Of a stretch of DNA of 64,000 bases, positions 12,838 to 20,314 are shown piece after piece. The stretch's first letter is position 1, and each line of letters begins with the position of its first letter. This DNA comes from Plasmopara viticola. Lineage: Eukaryota; Oomycota; Peronosporomycetes; Peronosporales; Peronosporaceae. The translations under genes and the position numbers were made by a program. Under the pieces are notes generated by a model that saw only the letters and a list, made by a program, of their open reading frames with translations, had not been told where the DNA came from and searched no databases. The stretch lies in the NCBI GenBank assembly GCA_001695595.3, contig MBPM02000012.1, positions 1 to 64,000 of the forward strand, given 5' to 3'.

Positions 12838-13783
12838 TTAGTGAGCCCTTTTGTGCTCGCAATACTTGGCGATGCTAGTCGGTGTGTAATCTTTGCCAAT
12901 GTATTCAGGTGGGAGAAAGAACAGCGGCAATATGCCATCGACGGTGTCGTGTACCAGCTTTGATCCGGCACGCTGATGACCAGGCCTTCCTCGACGGTCT
13001 GTGCGATACCCGCGCTTCTCTCCGTACGCCTCACACAACATCCACGGGGTCCATGCCTATCAATGAAAGAAGTCAGAAAAGCGGTTAAAATGGTACAATT
13101 CGGTCATCCTAACATACCAATTCTTCCTGAAAGTCGTCAAAAAGTTGAGTACAAGGCTTTAAATCCAAAATCTTTTCAAGCACAACGTTCTCGGCGAGAA
13201 AACGAACTGCTGAGTAAGGCTCTCGAATCTGGCAGAAGTCGACGCAACAAAATCAGATAACAGCTTGAAAACAACACCACGTATTCCTCACCTGAGAGTA
13301 CGGATATAATCCACTGAGCTTCTGCAGATGCTTTGTAACGCCAGCGAATGGAAACACAAGACTAGGACAGTCACAAATGCAAATTTCGGGTAAAATCACG
13401 ATCGTCTGAAGTCGCTTTGTGTGTCCCGGTTTGTGAGAAACACTCACGACCTTCTTGCCTGCGAATGCGTTCAACACACTGGACTTGCCGACATTGGGGT
13501 GCCGGATGGTCATTGTAGGAGTTCGAGCTTGATTAATCGCTCCGACATTGCCTGATTCAGACAATTCGGTCAATTCTGCGGCCAATGCCGACTGAAGACG
13601 CACCTGAGAATGGCTATTAAGTCCGGCATGCTCCTCATCGTCGCATCGAGCACAAAGCAAATAACCTTGAGCGATTTCGTCAGCTACATTCTTGACGTTG
13701 ACATCAGCACTGCTTGATAGAGCACCAGGTGCACATGACATACACGCAACGACAGCATCGTCACATCCGCAATGCTGACACAC
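12838..13783 (-). pseudogene. Captured 3' half of a GNL1-like (HSR1/MMR1) GTPase gene with two introns
   Basis: Exon 1 (up to 13292) carries the G1 loop HPNVGKSSV, a VVSVSHKPGHTK block and the G3 region CDCPSLVFP, where the usual glycine of DCPGL is serine. It ends LSGLYPYSQ. A 63-bp GT-AG intron (13229-13291) follows, then exon 2 (13118-13228, 37 codons, IREPYSAVRFLAEN...), then a 61-bp GT-AG intron (13057-13117). Exon 3 (12838-13056) begins AWTPWMLCEAYGEKRGYRT. Both introns are phase 0, and the spliced order matches the C-terminal half of GNL1 (LSGIYP..QIQEPY..AV and CEAWAEKRGYKT in the animal protein). GNL1 belongs to the circularly permuted ribosome-biogenesis GTPases. The 5' part (G4 and G5 motifs) is absent or replaced, so the fragment is non-functional. 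A possible indel pair follows GYRT. Confidence 0.72.
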
Positions 13784-14103
13784 ACGAAATTCGGGTGACT
13801 TTTCGTGATCGGTGATGGAGATACGAGCACCACGCTTATTTTGTTTGCGCCTGCTACGATGTTACTGCCCGCTTCTTTCTTCTTGTGTACCGCATCAAAT
13901 TTCAACTTTATGCTTTCTTGATTCGTTGGGCTTGTGTTCAACTCCTTTACAAGTTGTTGTGCCTCCGTAGCACCAACGCCACACACCACGAGAATATTTA
14001 CTGCACCTTTAACTGCCAGTTCGTCTCCTACGTCCAATTTTTTGCTGTAAATATCATTGCAACTTGTTAGAAGTACCATTATATGTACGATTGATTGAGC
14101 CAC
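13560..14103 (-). pseudogene. Captured gene fragment with B-box-like zinc finger
   Basis: On the minus strand, CQHCGCDDAVVACMSC followed about 30 residues later by LLCARCDDEEHAG and SHSQVRL has the cysteine/histidine spacing of a B-box zinc finger (Cx2C...Cx2C...Cx2D...H...H). Upstream, in another frame, lies an open stretch down from 14103 with AVKGAVNILVVCGVGATEAQ that I do not recognise. The two are separated by a frame change near 13800, either an indel or a lost intron. Downstream, the zinc-finger frame runs without a stop into the GTPase G1 region. This may be a fusion of two captured genes, or the natural N-terminal part of an oomycete GTPase; the sequence alone does not decide. Confidence 0.45.
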
Positions 14104-14165
14104 AAATTACCTGAGCACCCGTCGACGAAAACTGATGTCGCTATTGCGTTGTACAGCGCTTGAGC

Positions 14166-14320
14166 GAGTTCTCAAGTGTGCTATGCACTGCGGATACGTG
14201 CGCGTGAGCACGTATTGAGAGTTTAGTATAAGTGCGGCGCAGTGACATTAAACAGAACTTGACCAATAAACAAGGGTAAGTGGAAATTATCAAAAGGGTG
14301 AGTGGAAATTAACGATTCCC
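14166..14320 (-). repeat. Right terminal inverted repeat of the gene-capturing element
   Basis: The reverse complement begins GGGAATCGTTAATTTCCACT and ends CACACTTGAGAACTC. It is the partner of 11849-12005, including the doubled AATTTCCACT[C/T]ACCC motif. Confidence 0.9.
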
Positions 14321-14328
14321 TAAATTTA
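14321..14328 (+). repeat. 8-bp target-site duplication, right
   Basis: TAAATTTA, identical to 11841-11848, lies directly after the right inverted repeat. Confidence 0.7.
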
Positions 14329-14394
14329 TCGCACTTTATCTATCAATTGGACTATTGTAAGAGCAAATTCCAGGCCCATTGGAAATTTCGACCA

Positions 14395-14406
14395 ACAACC
14401 TGAAGT
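14395..14406 (+). repeat. 12-bp LINE target-site duplication, left
   Basis: ACAACCTGAAGT occurs here just before the LINE 5' end, and again at 15571-15582 just after its 3' tail. Confidence 0.85.
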
Positions 14407-15570
14407 TTTTCGGAAAAGGTTGGGGTGACGCCCTCCTTCCAAGCGCGGGGGCTAAATGCTCGCGCGCTTCGGGTAGGTGCTCTTGGGCATCTGCAGGTCT
14501 CTAACGAGTCTCACCCTCGACGCGTCGGTCTCCAGCACCAGGCCGAACCCCCTTCCACGCCCTTAACCGGCGCCAACCGCATCCGGATTGGCTCCTTTAA
14601 TGTGACTTCTCTAGGTTCGAAGCGCAAGAAGCACGAAACACTCCTCGAAGATCTCCGGCGCTACCGCGTCGATATCCTTGGCCTCCGAGAAACCAAGATC
14701 TACGATAGAGGTGAGCACCGCATTGATGACTTCCTTCTAACCCTGAAAAAAAAAAAAAAAAACGAAGCCAAGACCGAAGTCACCGAAATCCGCCGCCACT
14801 GCAACCCGTCGGGCGCCACTCGACACGCCCGATCCCGAGAAGAAACCTGGCGCCACACTAAGAAGCTCGGAACACTCCTCGGCGATATTGAAGATCTATC
14901 CCGACGCAAGTCCCTGGCCACCCTCGCGCTCCACCGCCTCTGGTCCGTCTGGCTCCGCCCCACGCTCATCTCACCCAAGACCTGCATTCGACTGTACAAC
15001 ACCTACGTTCTACTAATGCTGCTGTACAACTGCGCCAACTGGGCTCTTACCAAGTCAGAGCTCCACGGCCTCGAGAGTTTCCATCGCCGCCAGCTTCGCT
15101 ACGCTCTTGGCTATCGCTACCCCCGACACATTTCGAATGCAAGACTCTACGACCTCTGTGATGAGCGGCCGCTGAGACTACGACTGACACAAGCTCGCTG
15201 GCGCCTGTTTGGCCATGTACTTCGCCGCAATCCCGACATTCCAGCTAACCTCCAGATGCGTGCCTACTTCTTCTCCACCGCAGCAAATTGGCGCGGACGT
15301 CCCCGCACCACGCTCCCCTCAAATTCGACCACAACCTTGTTTCCCGTGGCTCCGGCTTTCGACTCCGGATAGCACAAGACCTCGAAGTGGTACGTACTCT
15401 TGCACAAGACCGAAAGAAATGGAAGACCCTCACGACCTCGGTGCTGGATGCACTGCCCGCCGAACGAGACCCGACGTATGCGGACACCACTCTATGCCGT
15501 GGACTAGCCAGACTGAGCCTAGCACGTGCATACCTTGGCAACGCGGTAACGTAATACATTACATTACATT
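14407..15570 (+). mobile_element. Internally deleted non-LTR retrotransposon (LINE), copy B, complete with TSD
   Basis: A 1,164-bp insertion flanked by the 12-bp duplication ACAACCTGAAGT. It has the family 5' start (CGGAAAAGGTTGGGG) and ends in a short ATTAC/TACAT tail repeat (15554-15570). The interior joins an endonuclease start directly to the last part of a reverse transcriptase ORF, so the catalytic RT core is missing. The target duplication shows that the element inserted by target-primed reverse transcription. The same deletion junction in copy A indicates that the deletion came first and the deleted form was then mobilised by enzyme supplied from elsewhere. Confidence 0.85.
14425..15372 (+). 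pseudogene. LINE ORF remnant: endonuclease N-terminus fused to RT C-terminal region
   Basis: About 315 codons are open, but there is no ATG at the start (the frame opens on an alternative codon). Residues about 50-105 (RIRIGSFNVTSLGSKRKK, RVDILGLRETKI) match the first strands of the exonuclease-endonuclease-phosphatase fold used by LINE endonucleases. A lysine run encoded by a poly-A tract marks the deletion junction. Residues about 145-275 (LGTLLGDIEDLSRRKSLA, RLYNTYVLLMLLYNCANWAL, RWRLFGHVLRRNPDIPA) match the thumb and post-RT part of the ORF. The fingers/palm with the active-site aspartates are absent. The original C-terminal end continues in another frame (15370-15553, VLDALPAERDPTYADTTLCR). 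It cannot be an active polymerase. Confidence 0.8.
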
Positions 15571-15582
15571 ACAACCTGAAGT
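15571..15582 (+). repeat. 12-bp LINE target-site duplication, right
   Basis: ACAACCTGAAGT, the direct copy of 14395-14406, immediately after the ATTAC-type tail. Confidence 0.85.
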
Positions 15583-16147
15583 AAGACTGTTTGATATCGC
15601 TAACAAGCTGTGTCACTTGAACCTTCTGTAGACCCAGACGTACCTGCATGACAAATCCCACAACATATCCTAAGTCTGCCAAACAAATCGTGGCTAGCTT
15701 CATGTTGCGGTACGTAGCCGCTTTGTAATTAAATTCTGTGAATAAGATCTTCAATGCAGCCCCTGGACTCGTTAGAATTGCTGGCGAAACAAAGTAAGAT
15801 TTTCCTTAAACAGGACCTGTCGAGTTTATCGTAGTACTCGCAATGACATCTACGGTCTCTGATGTTGGCCTGTATCATCCCCGTGTAACGACACAGTCGG
15901 GTCGACATCCTCTTCGTGCTAGGTATCCAGCTTGAAAAAGCAAGTCCTTTCGCTGCGCTTTCACTGCTAGGCCATCATTTGACGGATGCCTTGCGTCTTT
16001 TTAGCAGTGACAACGTATGTGCGCTTTTCTAGGTCAGTATGCAATGTAAAGATCATATTGATTGCGTGTAAATGCTTATAAAATACGATTATTATTAGCC
16101 AATCGTATCATGTAAATCCTCACTCTCCACGAAAAGCACCTGCCATC
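15583..16147 (+). promoter_or_regulatory. Upstream region of the ASCC3-like helicase gene
   Basis: 565 bp between the LINE and the helicase ATG, without a supported gene. A CCAAT-type box (AGCCAATCG) lies near 16098-16106, and a TATA-like TTATAAAATACG stretch lies at 16077-16088. Both are at plausible distances from the ATG at 16148. No initiator could be fixed by eye, so the promoter call is tentative. Confidence 0.3.
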
Positions 16148-19100
16148 ATGACGTCATTCCTGTCGGCCCTGCGCGCCAAGTTTCCTGCCTTGCCACCACC
16201 CACTAGTCTTTCTAGTCAACCTACAAGTGCCTTGCAATCCTCGCCTCGCTCAGCCTGCAACGCTGGACTAACATCAAGTCGCGCCTTTCGGGATCCATTC
16301 TTGTCATCGGATTCTTTGCTTTCCCCGCATCATCGCGACTTAATACCAGTCCTCCAAATCAACCACGATTTGTTGCGTACAGCCAATGAGTATGAAGTCG
16401 CAGCGAGCAATGCGGGCGCTGCCGTGACCTCTAAGCGGCACAAAGCTAAAGATTCAAAGTTGCCACCTCAAAAAGACGTGGTCGAATTGCTACTCGAAGC
16501 CTGTGAAACACACATTGAAAAAAGCAGTGAAAGGTGTTTTTTCACTGCTATTGAACTTGCCGAGTCGATTGTGCAAATGGTTGCAGCAAATGTCGATCTC
16601 GAGGGACTTCAGGCTCAACTTTTTGGCCTTGTCGGTGTCGAAGGCATGGACCTCATTGCCTTTGCAATACAAAATGAAGAGAAATTGAGCAGTAAGAATG
16701 TAACGCAACAAAAGCTTGAGAACGCTAGAAAAAAGCTGGAAAGGAGTCATGGGGACACTAATTATTTGCGATCAACCGGGTTTTGCATCCAGGCGGAAGG
16801 CGACCAGCAGGTTCGACGACACGAGAGAAAAGCACAAGGAAGAAGCCATCAACCGGATGAAGGCCAAGAAGAGAAATCAAATTGGTTGGAAGCAGCAGAC
16901 TACGATCTAGAAGTCTTGCGATTGCAAAGAGAATTTGCGGAAGAGGAGAGAAGACATCAGTCGTCTTCGCTAATTCAACGTGAGTTTGGAGCTTTGCAAG
17001 GAGGTTTTGATTCCACTGCTGTAGCTGGTCAATTGACATCAGCAGGAGCATTGACGCTACCTTCGAGTGCGAAGAGAACGCATTTGAAAGGATATGAACG
17101 TGTTTTTATCCCTGCTCATGCCAAAAAAGCACTTGGCAAAGAAGAAACCCTTGTAGCAATTTCAAGTCTTGACGCGTTTGCACAGACGGCATTTCATGGC
17201 ATTTCAACGCTTAATCGACTGCAGTCCAAGCTTTTTTATGCAGCGTATCATTCAAATCAGAATCTACTAGTGTGTGCTCCGACAGGAGCTGGAAAAACCA
17301 ATGTAGCTATGCTTACGATATTACAAGAGATCAAGACCCAGCTCGTGCGAGAGAGTGGTAATCCCTTAAATCCTGCTACTGTATCTTTGAGTCAAAATGT
17401 CGCCAGAGTGAAAATCATTTACGTAGCACCAATGAAAGCCCTGGCACAAGAAGTGGTGACGAAATTCGGATTGCGATTACAAGACTTAAAGCTTAAAGTA
17501 CGTGAGCTGACGGGTGATATGCAATTGACCAAAAAAGAAATTGAAGACACACACGTGATTGTGACAACACCTGAGAAATGGGACGTCATTACACGCAAGT
17601 CAAGTACACAGCAATCGCTTTTAAGTCAAGTAAAACTCTTAATTATTGATGAAGTCCATTTACTTGCCGATGAACGGGGTCCTGTCATCGAGACGATTGT
17701 CGCACGTACATTACGTCGTGTGGAGAGTACACAAAGTATGATTCGGATCGTTGGTCTCTCTGCAACTTTACCGAATTACGTGGATGTTGCCACGTTCCTA
17801 CGTGTATACATTCCACCTGAAGATACGAATGCCGCGACAAATGGCGGAAAAGGAGGTTTGTTTTATTTCGATGCAACTTATCGTCCAGTGCCTTTAGATC
17901 AAACGTTTATTGGTGTGAAAACTAATGCGAGTCTAAAAGACGCATTGGGATTAAATGCCAAAGCTTTATCAAGTGTCACAGCAAAGGAAGGAGATGTGGC
18001 AAAGGACAAAAAAGTGCTCAACACAGCAATGAGTCGTCAACGTCAGATTCAAATTATGATGAATAAACTCACTTTGGCCCATTGTCTTGAACAAGTACAA
18101 CACAAGGAGCAAGTGATGATATTCGTTCACTCACGAAAAGAAACGGCTGGTACAATGCATGCAATGATTGAATTGGCACGTGGAAATGAAGAAGCATCGG
18201 GTACATTGGAAGCATTTTTACCTCCATCAGACCTTCAAGTGCCTTTATATTTACAAGAATGCATTAAAAAAAGTCGAAATCAAGAACTAAAAGAACTTTT
18301 GACGTATGGATTAGGGATCCATCATGCTGGTATGTTACGAAGTGATCGAAACTTGACCGAGCAATTGTTTGAACTAGGGTACATTCGTGTTTTATGTTGT
18401 ACCGCAACATTAGCGTGGGGCGTAAATTTACCCGCTCACTCTGTCGTGATTAAAGGTACTCAAGTCTACAATGCTGAGAAAGGAGGGATGACGCAATTGA
18501 GTATGTTGGATGTGATGCAAATTTTTGGGCGGGCTGGACGCCCACAATACGATACAAGTGGCGACGCAGTTTTAATCACGACTCAAGATCAATTGCCTCA
18601 TTATCTACGCTTATTAACTACTGGCTTACCCATGGAATCAGCTCTTATAAAAGCTCTCCCTGATCATTTAAATGCTGAAATTGTCTCGGGGACGGTCACG
18701 AATTTGAATGAAGCATGTACATGGTTAAGTTATACGTATCTCTATGTACGTATGCGAAAGAATCCACTGGCTTATGGTATGAAGTTTGACGAAATGGATC
18801 ACGATCCAATGCTTGTGACGCGATGTCGACACCTTCTTTTAGAAGCTGCTGAGAAATTAGCAGCTTGTCGAATGATCAAACTTGTACGACACGCGGTACC
18901 ACATTCCACGGTAAACGATGAAAATGTTGCTTTTATCGTGACGTCCATGGGCCGTGTTGCCAGTCACTTTTACGTTCAGCACACATCCATTGAGACTTTC
19001 AACGATCTTTTTAATACACCAAATAGTGAAATTGAAGACAAAGAGGACCGATTAAGTTGGGACAAGGCACTCCTTGTATTGTGTAGTAGTCACGAATTTG

Positions 19101-20314
19101 CGCAACTCAAGTCACGCGAAGACGAAATGACCGAATTGGAGAACTTAGTACACCGATATTGCCGGTATGACATTTTAGGTGGTGGCATGGATACGTTTTC
19201 TGGTAAAACAAATATTTTACTTCAGAGCCTCCTTAGTCGTGCACGCATCTCGTCGTTTACGCTGATTTCAGACACGAATTACGTGGCTCAAAATGGTGCT
19301 CGAGTCTGTCGTGCATTGTTTGAAATTTGTTTGACCAAAAATTGTGCTTACAAGGCTGAAAAGTTTCTGCAACTCGCCAAATGTATTGATCAAAAAATGT
19401 GGTTTGACCAGAATGCAATGCTTCAGATACCAAATGTACCCCTTGATGCTATCAATGAGGTAGACCGTCAGCACAATTTGACGCTGTACGACGCCATAGT
19501 GGACCCGAATGCGTTTCCTTTAAGTGCAAAAGGCAAGAAATGGGTCCAGAGTGTACCCTTTATCGATTTCGACAAGGTGCAGACTTTACCATATGGAGGG
19601 AATATGATGAAACTTACGTTTGAATTGTACCCTTTATTTCACGAGTGGAAAGAACGAGTGTTTCAAGGCAAGACACTGGCGTCTTGGCTTTGGGTAGAAG
19701 ATGGGATATCTGGGTACATTTATCATTCCGAGTATTATGTCCTCCATCAAAGTCAGTATTTAAGATGGAAAGCGGGTACACAAACCCTTGAGGTGGAATG
19801 TTATCTTCCTGTGTTTTTATCTCCGACACAGACAGAAGCACACTACGTCATTCGTATCTTGTCAGACCGATTCGTTGGGATTGAGTCGTTTTACCACGTA
19901 TCGTACACTCCAGTCCGTGAGAGAATGACGACAAGTAAAGATTTTACGAAGCTCCTTCGTCTTCATCCCCAACCTCTTGCATCTCTCATGAACCCAGTGT
20001 ACCAGTCACTCTATAAGGATACATTTCAATTTTTCAATCCAATCCAGACTCAAACATTTCACCAATTGTACCACCAAGATGATAATGTACTCGTTTGTGC
20101 ACCCACTGGTAGTGGAAAGACCGTATGTGCTGAAGTCGCCATGTTTCGTGTATGGAATCGTATCGAGCATCGTCCTCTTAACGCTGGCGAAACACCGACG
20201 CGATCGCTTATAGTGTACATTGCACCATTCAAGCCCTTGCTCGTGCGAAAGCGAAAGAGTGGAAGACACGATTCGAAAATAATGCTAAATTACGTAAAAC
20301 TGTCGTGGAATTAG
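16148..20314 (+). CDS. ASCC3: ASCC3-like Ski2-type helicase, N-terminal 1388-codon frame (frameshifted near 20228)
   Basis: ASCC3 is the 3'-to-5' nucleic-acid helicase of the activating signal cointegrator complex, used in DNA alkylation repair and in splitting stalled ribosomes. Its relatives are yeast Slh1 and the spliceosomal Brr2. Seen here: an N-terminal extension with a coiled basic/acidic linker (residues about 225-285), then helicase cassette 1 with motif I APTGAGKT (377-384), LTGDMQLTKKEIE, TTPEKWDV, motif II DEVH (501-504), motif III SATLP (538-542) and motif VI QIFGRAGRPQYD (791-802). A Sec63 unit follows (about 880-1270). Cassette 2 begins with HFNPIQTQTF-like sequence and motif I APTGSGKT (1318-1325). 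The wording of the motifs (TATLAWGVNLPAHSVVIKGT, YTYLYVRMRKNPLAYG) fits ASCC3 better than Brr2. The frame is lost after IAPFK at about residue 1360, so the last 28 codons before the stop are out of frame. The start is the first ATG of the frame, and no introns are seen. Confidence 0.9.
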   Translation: MTSFLSALRAKFPALPPPTSLSSQPTSALQSSPRSACNAGLTSSRAFRDPFLSSDSLLSPHHRDLIPVLQINHDLLRTANEYEVAASNAGAAVTSKRHKAKDSKLPPQKDVVELLLEACETHIEKSSERCFFTAIELAESIVQMVAANVDLEGLQAQLFGLVGVEGMDLIAFAIQNEEKLSSKNVTQQKLENARKKLERSHGDTNYLRSTGFCIQAEGDQQVRRHERKAQGRSHQPDEGQEEKSNWLEAADYDLEVLRLQREFAEEERRHQSSSLIQREFGALQGGFDSTAVAGQLTSAGALTLPSSAKRTHLKGYERVFIPAHAKKALGKEETLVAISSLDAFAQTAFHGISTLNRLQSKLFYAAYHSNQNLLVCAPTGAGKTNVAMLTILQEIKTQLVRESGNPLNPATVSLSQNVARVKIIYVAPMKALAQEVVTKFGLRLQDLKLKVRELTGDMQLTKKEIEDTHVIVTTPEKWDVITRKSSTQQSLLSQVKLLIIDEVHLLADERGPVIETIVARTLRRVESTQSMIRIVGLSATLPNYVDVATFLRVYIPPEDTNAATNGGKGGLFYFDATYRPVPLDQTFIGVKTNASLKDALGLNAKALSSVTAKEGDVAKDKKVLNTAMSRQRQIQIMMNKLTLAHCLEQVQHKEQVMIFVHSRKETAGTMHAMIELARGNEEASGTLEAFLPPSDLQVPLYLQECIKKSRNQELKELLTYGLGIHHAGMLRSDRNLTEQLFELGYIRVLCCTATLAWGVNLPAHSVVIKGTQVYNAEKGGMTQLSMLDVMQIFGRAGRPQYDTSGDAVLITTQDQLPHYLRLLTTGLPMESALIKALPDHLNAEIVSGTVTNLNEACTWLSYTYLYVRMRKNPLAYGMKFDEMDHDPMLVTRCRHLLLEAAEKLAACRMIKLVRHAVPHSTVNDENVAFIVTSMGRVASHFYVQHTSIETFNDLFNTPNSEIEDKEDRLSWDKALLVLCSSHEFAQLKSREDEMTELENLVHRYCRYDILGGGMDTFSGKTNILLQSLLSRARISSFTLISDTNYVAQNGARVCRALFEICLTKNCAYKAEKFLQLAKCIDQKMWFDQNAMLQIPNVPLDAINEVDRQHNLTLYDAIVDPNAFPLSAKGKKWVQSVPFIDFDKVQTLPYGGNMMKLTFELYPLFHEWKERVFQGKTLASWLWVEDGISGYIYHSEYYVLHQSQYLRWKAGTQTLEVECYLPVFLSPTQTEAHYVIRILSDRFVGIESFYHVSYTPVRERMTTSKDFTKLLRLHPQPLASLMNPVYQSLYKDTFQFFNPIQTQTFHQLYHQDDNVLVCAPTGSGKTVCAEVAMFRVWNRIEHRPLNAGETPTRSLIVYIAPFKPLLVRKRKSGRHDSKIMLNYVKLSWN

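Larger units (their letters stand above)
11849..14320. mobile_element. Gene-capturing TIR transposon (Pack-MULE-like)
   Basis: A 2,472-bp element bounded by inverted repeats of about 155 bp (11849-12005 and 14166-14320) and flanked by an 8-bp duplication. Long TIRs, an 8-11 bp AT-rich target duplication and captured gene fragments are the classic features of Mutator-like Pack-MULEs. I infer that superfamily from these features, since no transposase is present. The interior holds the 3' part of a methyltransferase-like gene on the plus strand. Convergent to it, on the minus strand, are the 3' half of a GNL1-like GTPase gene and zinc-finger sequence. The GTPase fragment keeps GT-AG introns, so the capture happened at DNA level and not through mRNA. 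Confidence 0.82.

Noticed and set aside
12976..13260. Plus-strand open frame of 94 codons that reads like a basic protein tail (FGHPNIPILPESRQKVEYK).
   Set aside because: It lies antisense to exons 2 and 3 and the introns of the GNL1-like fragment, whose minus-strand reading matches a known family. The plus frame is a shadow.
15245..15631. Several long overlapping frames on both strands (up to 140 codons) at the LINE 3' end.
   Set aside because: They are other-frame shadows of the GC-rich LINE coding sequence. Only the plus frame ending near 15553 matches the element's protein end.
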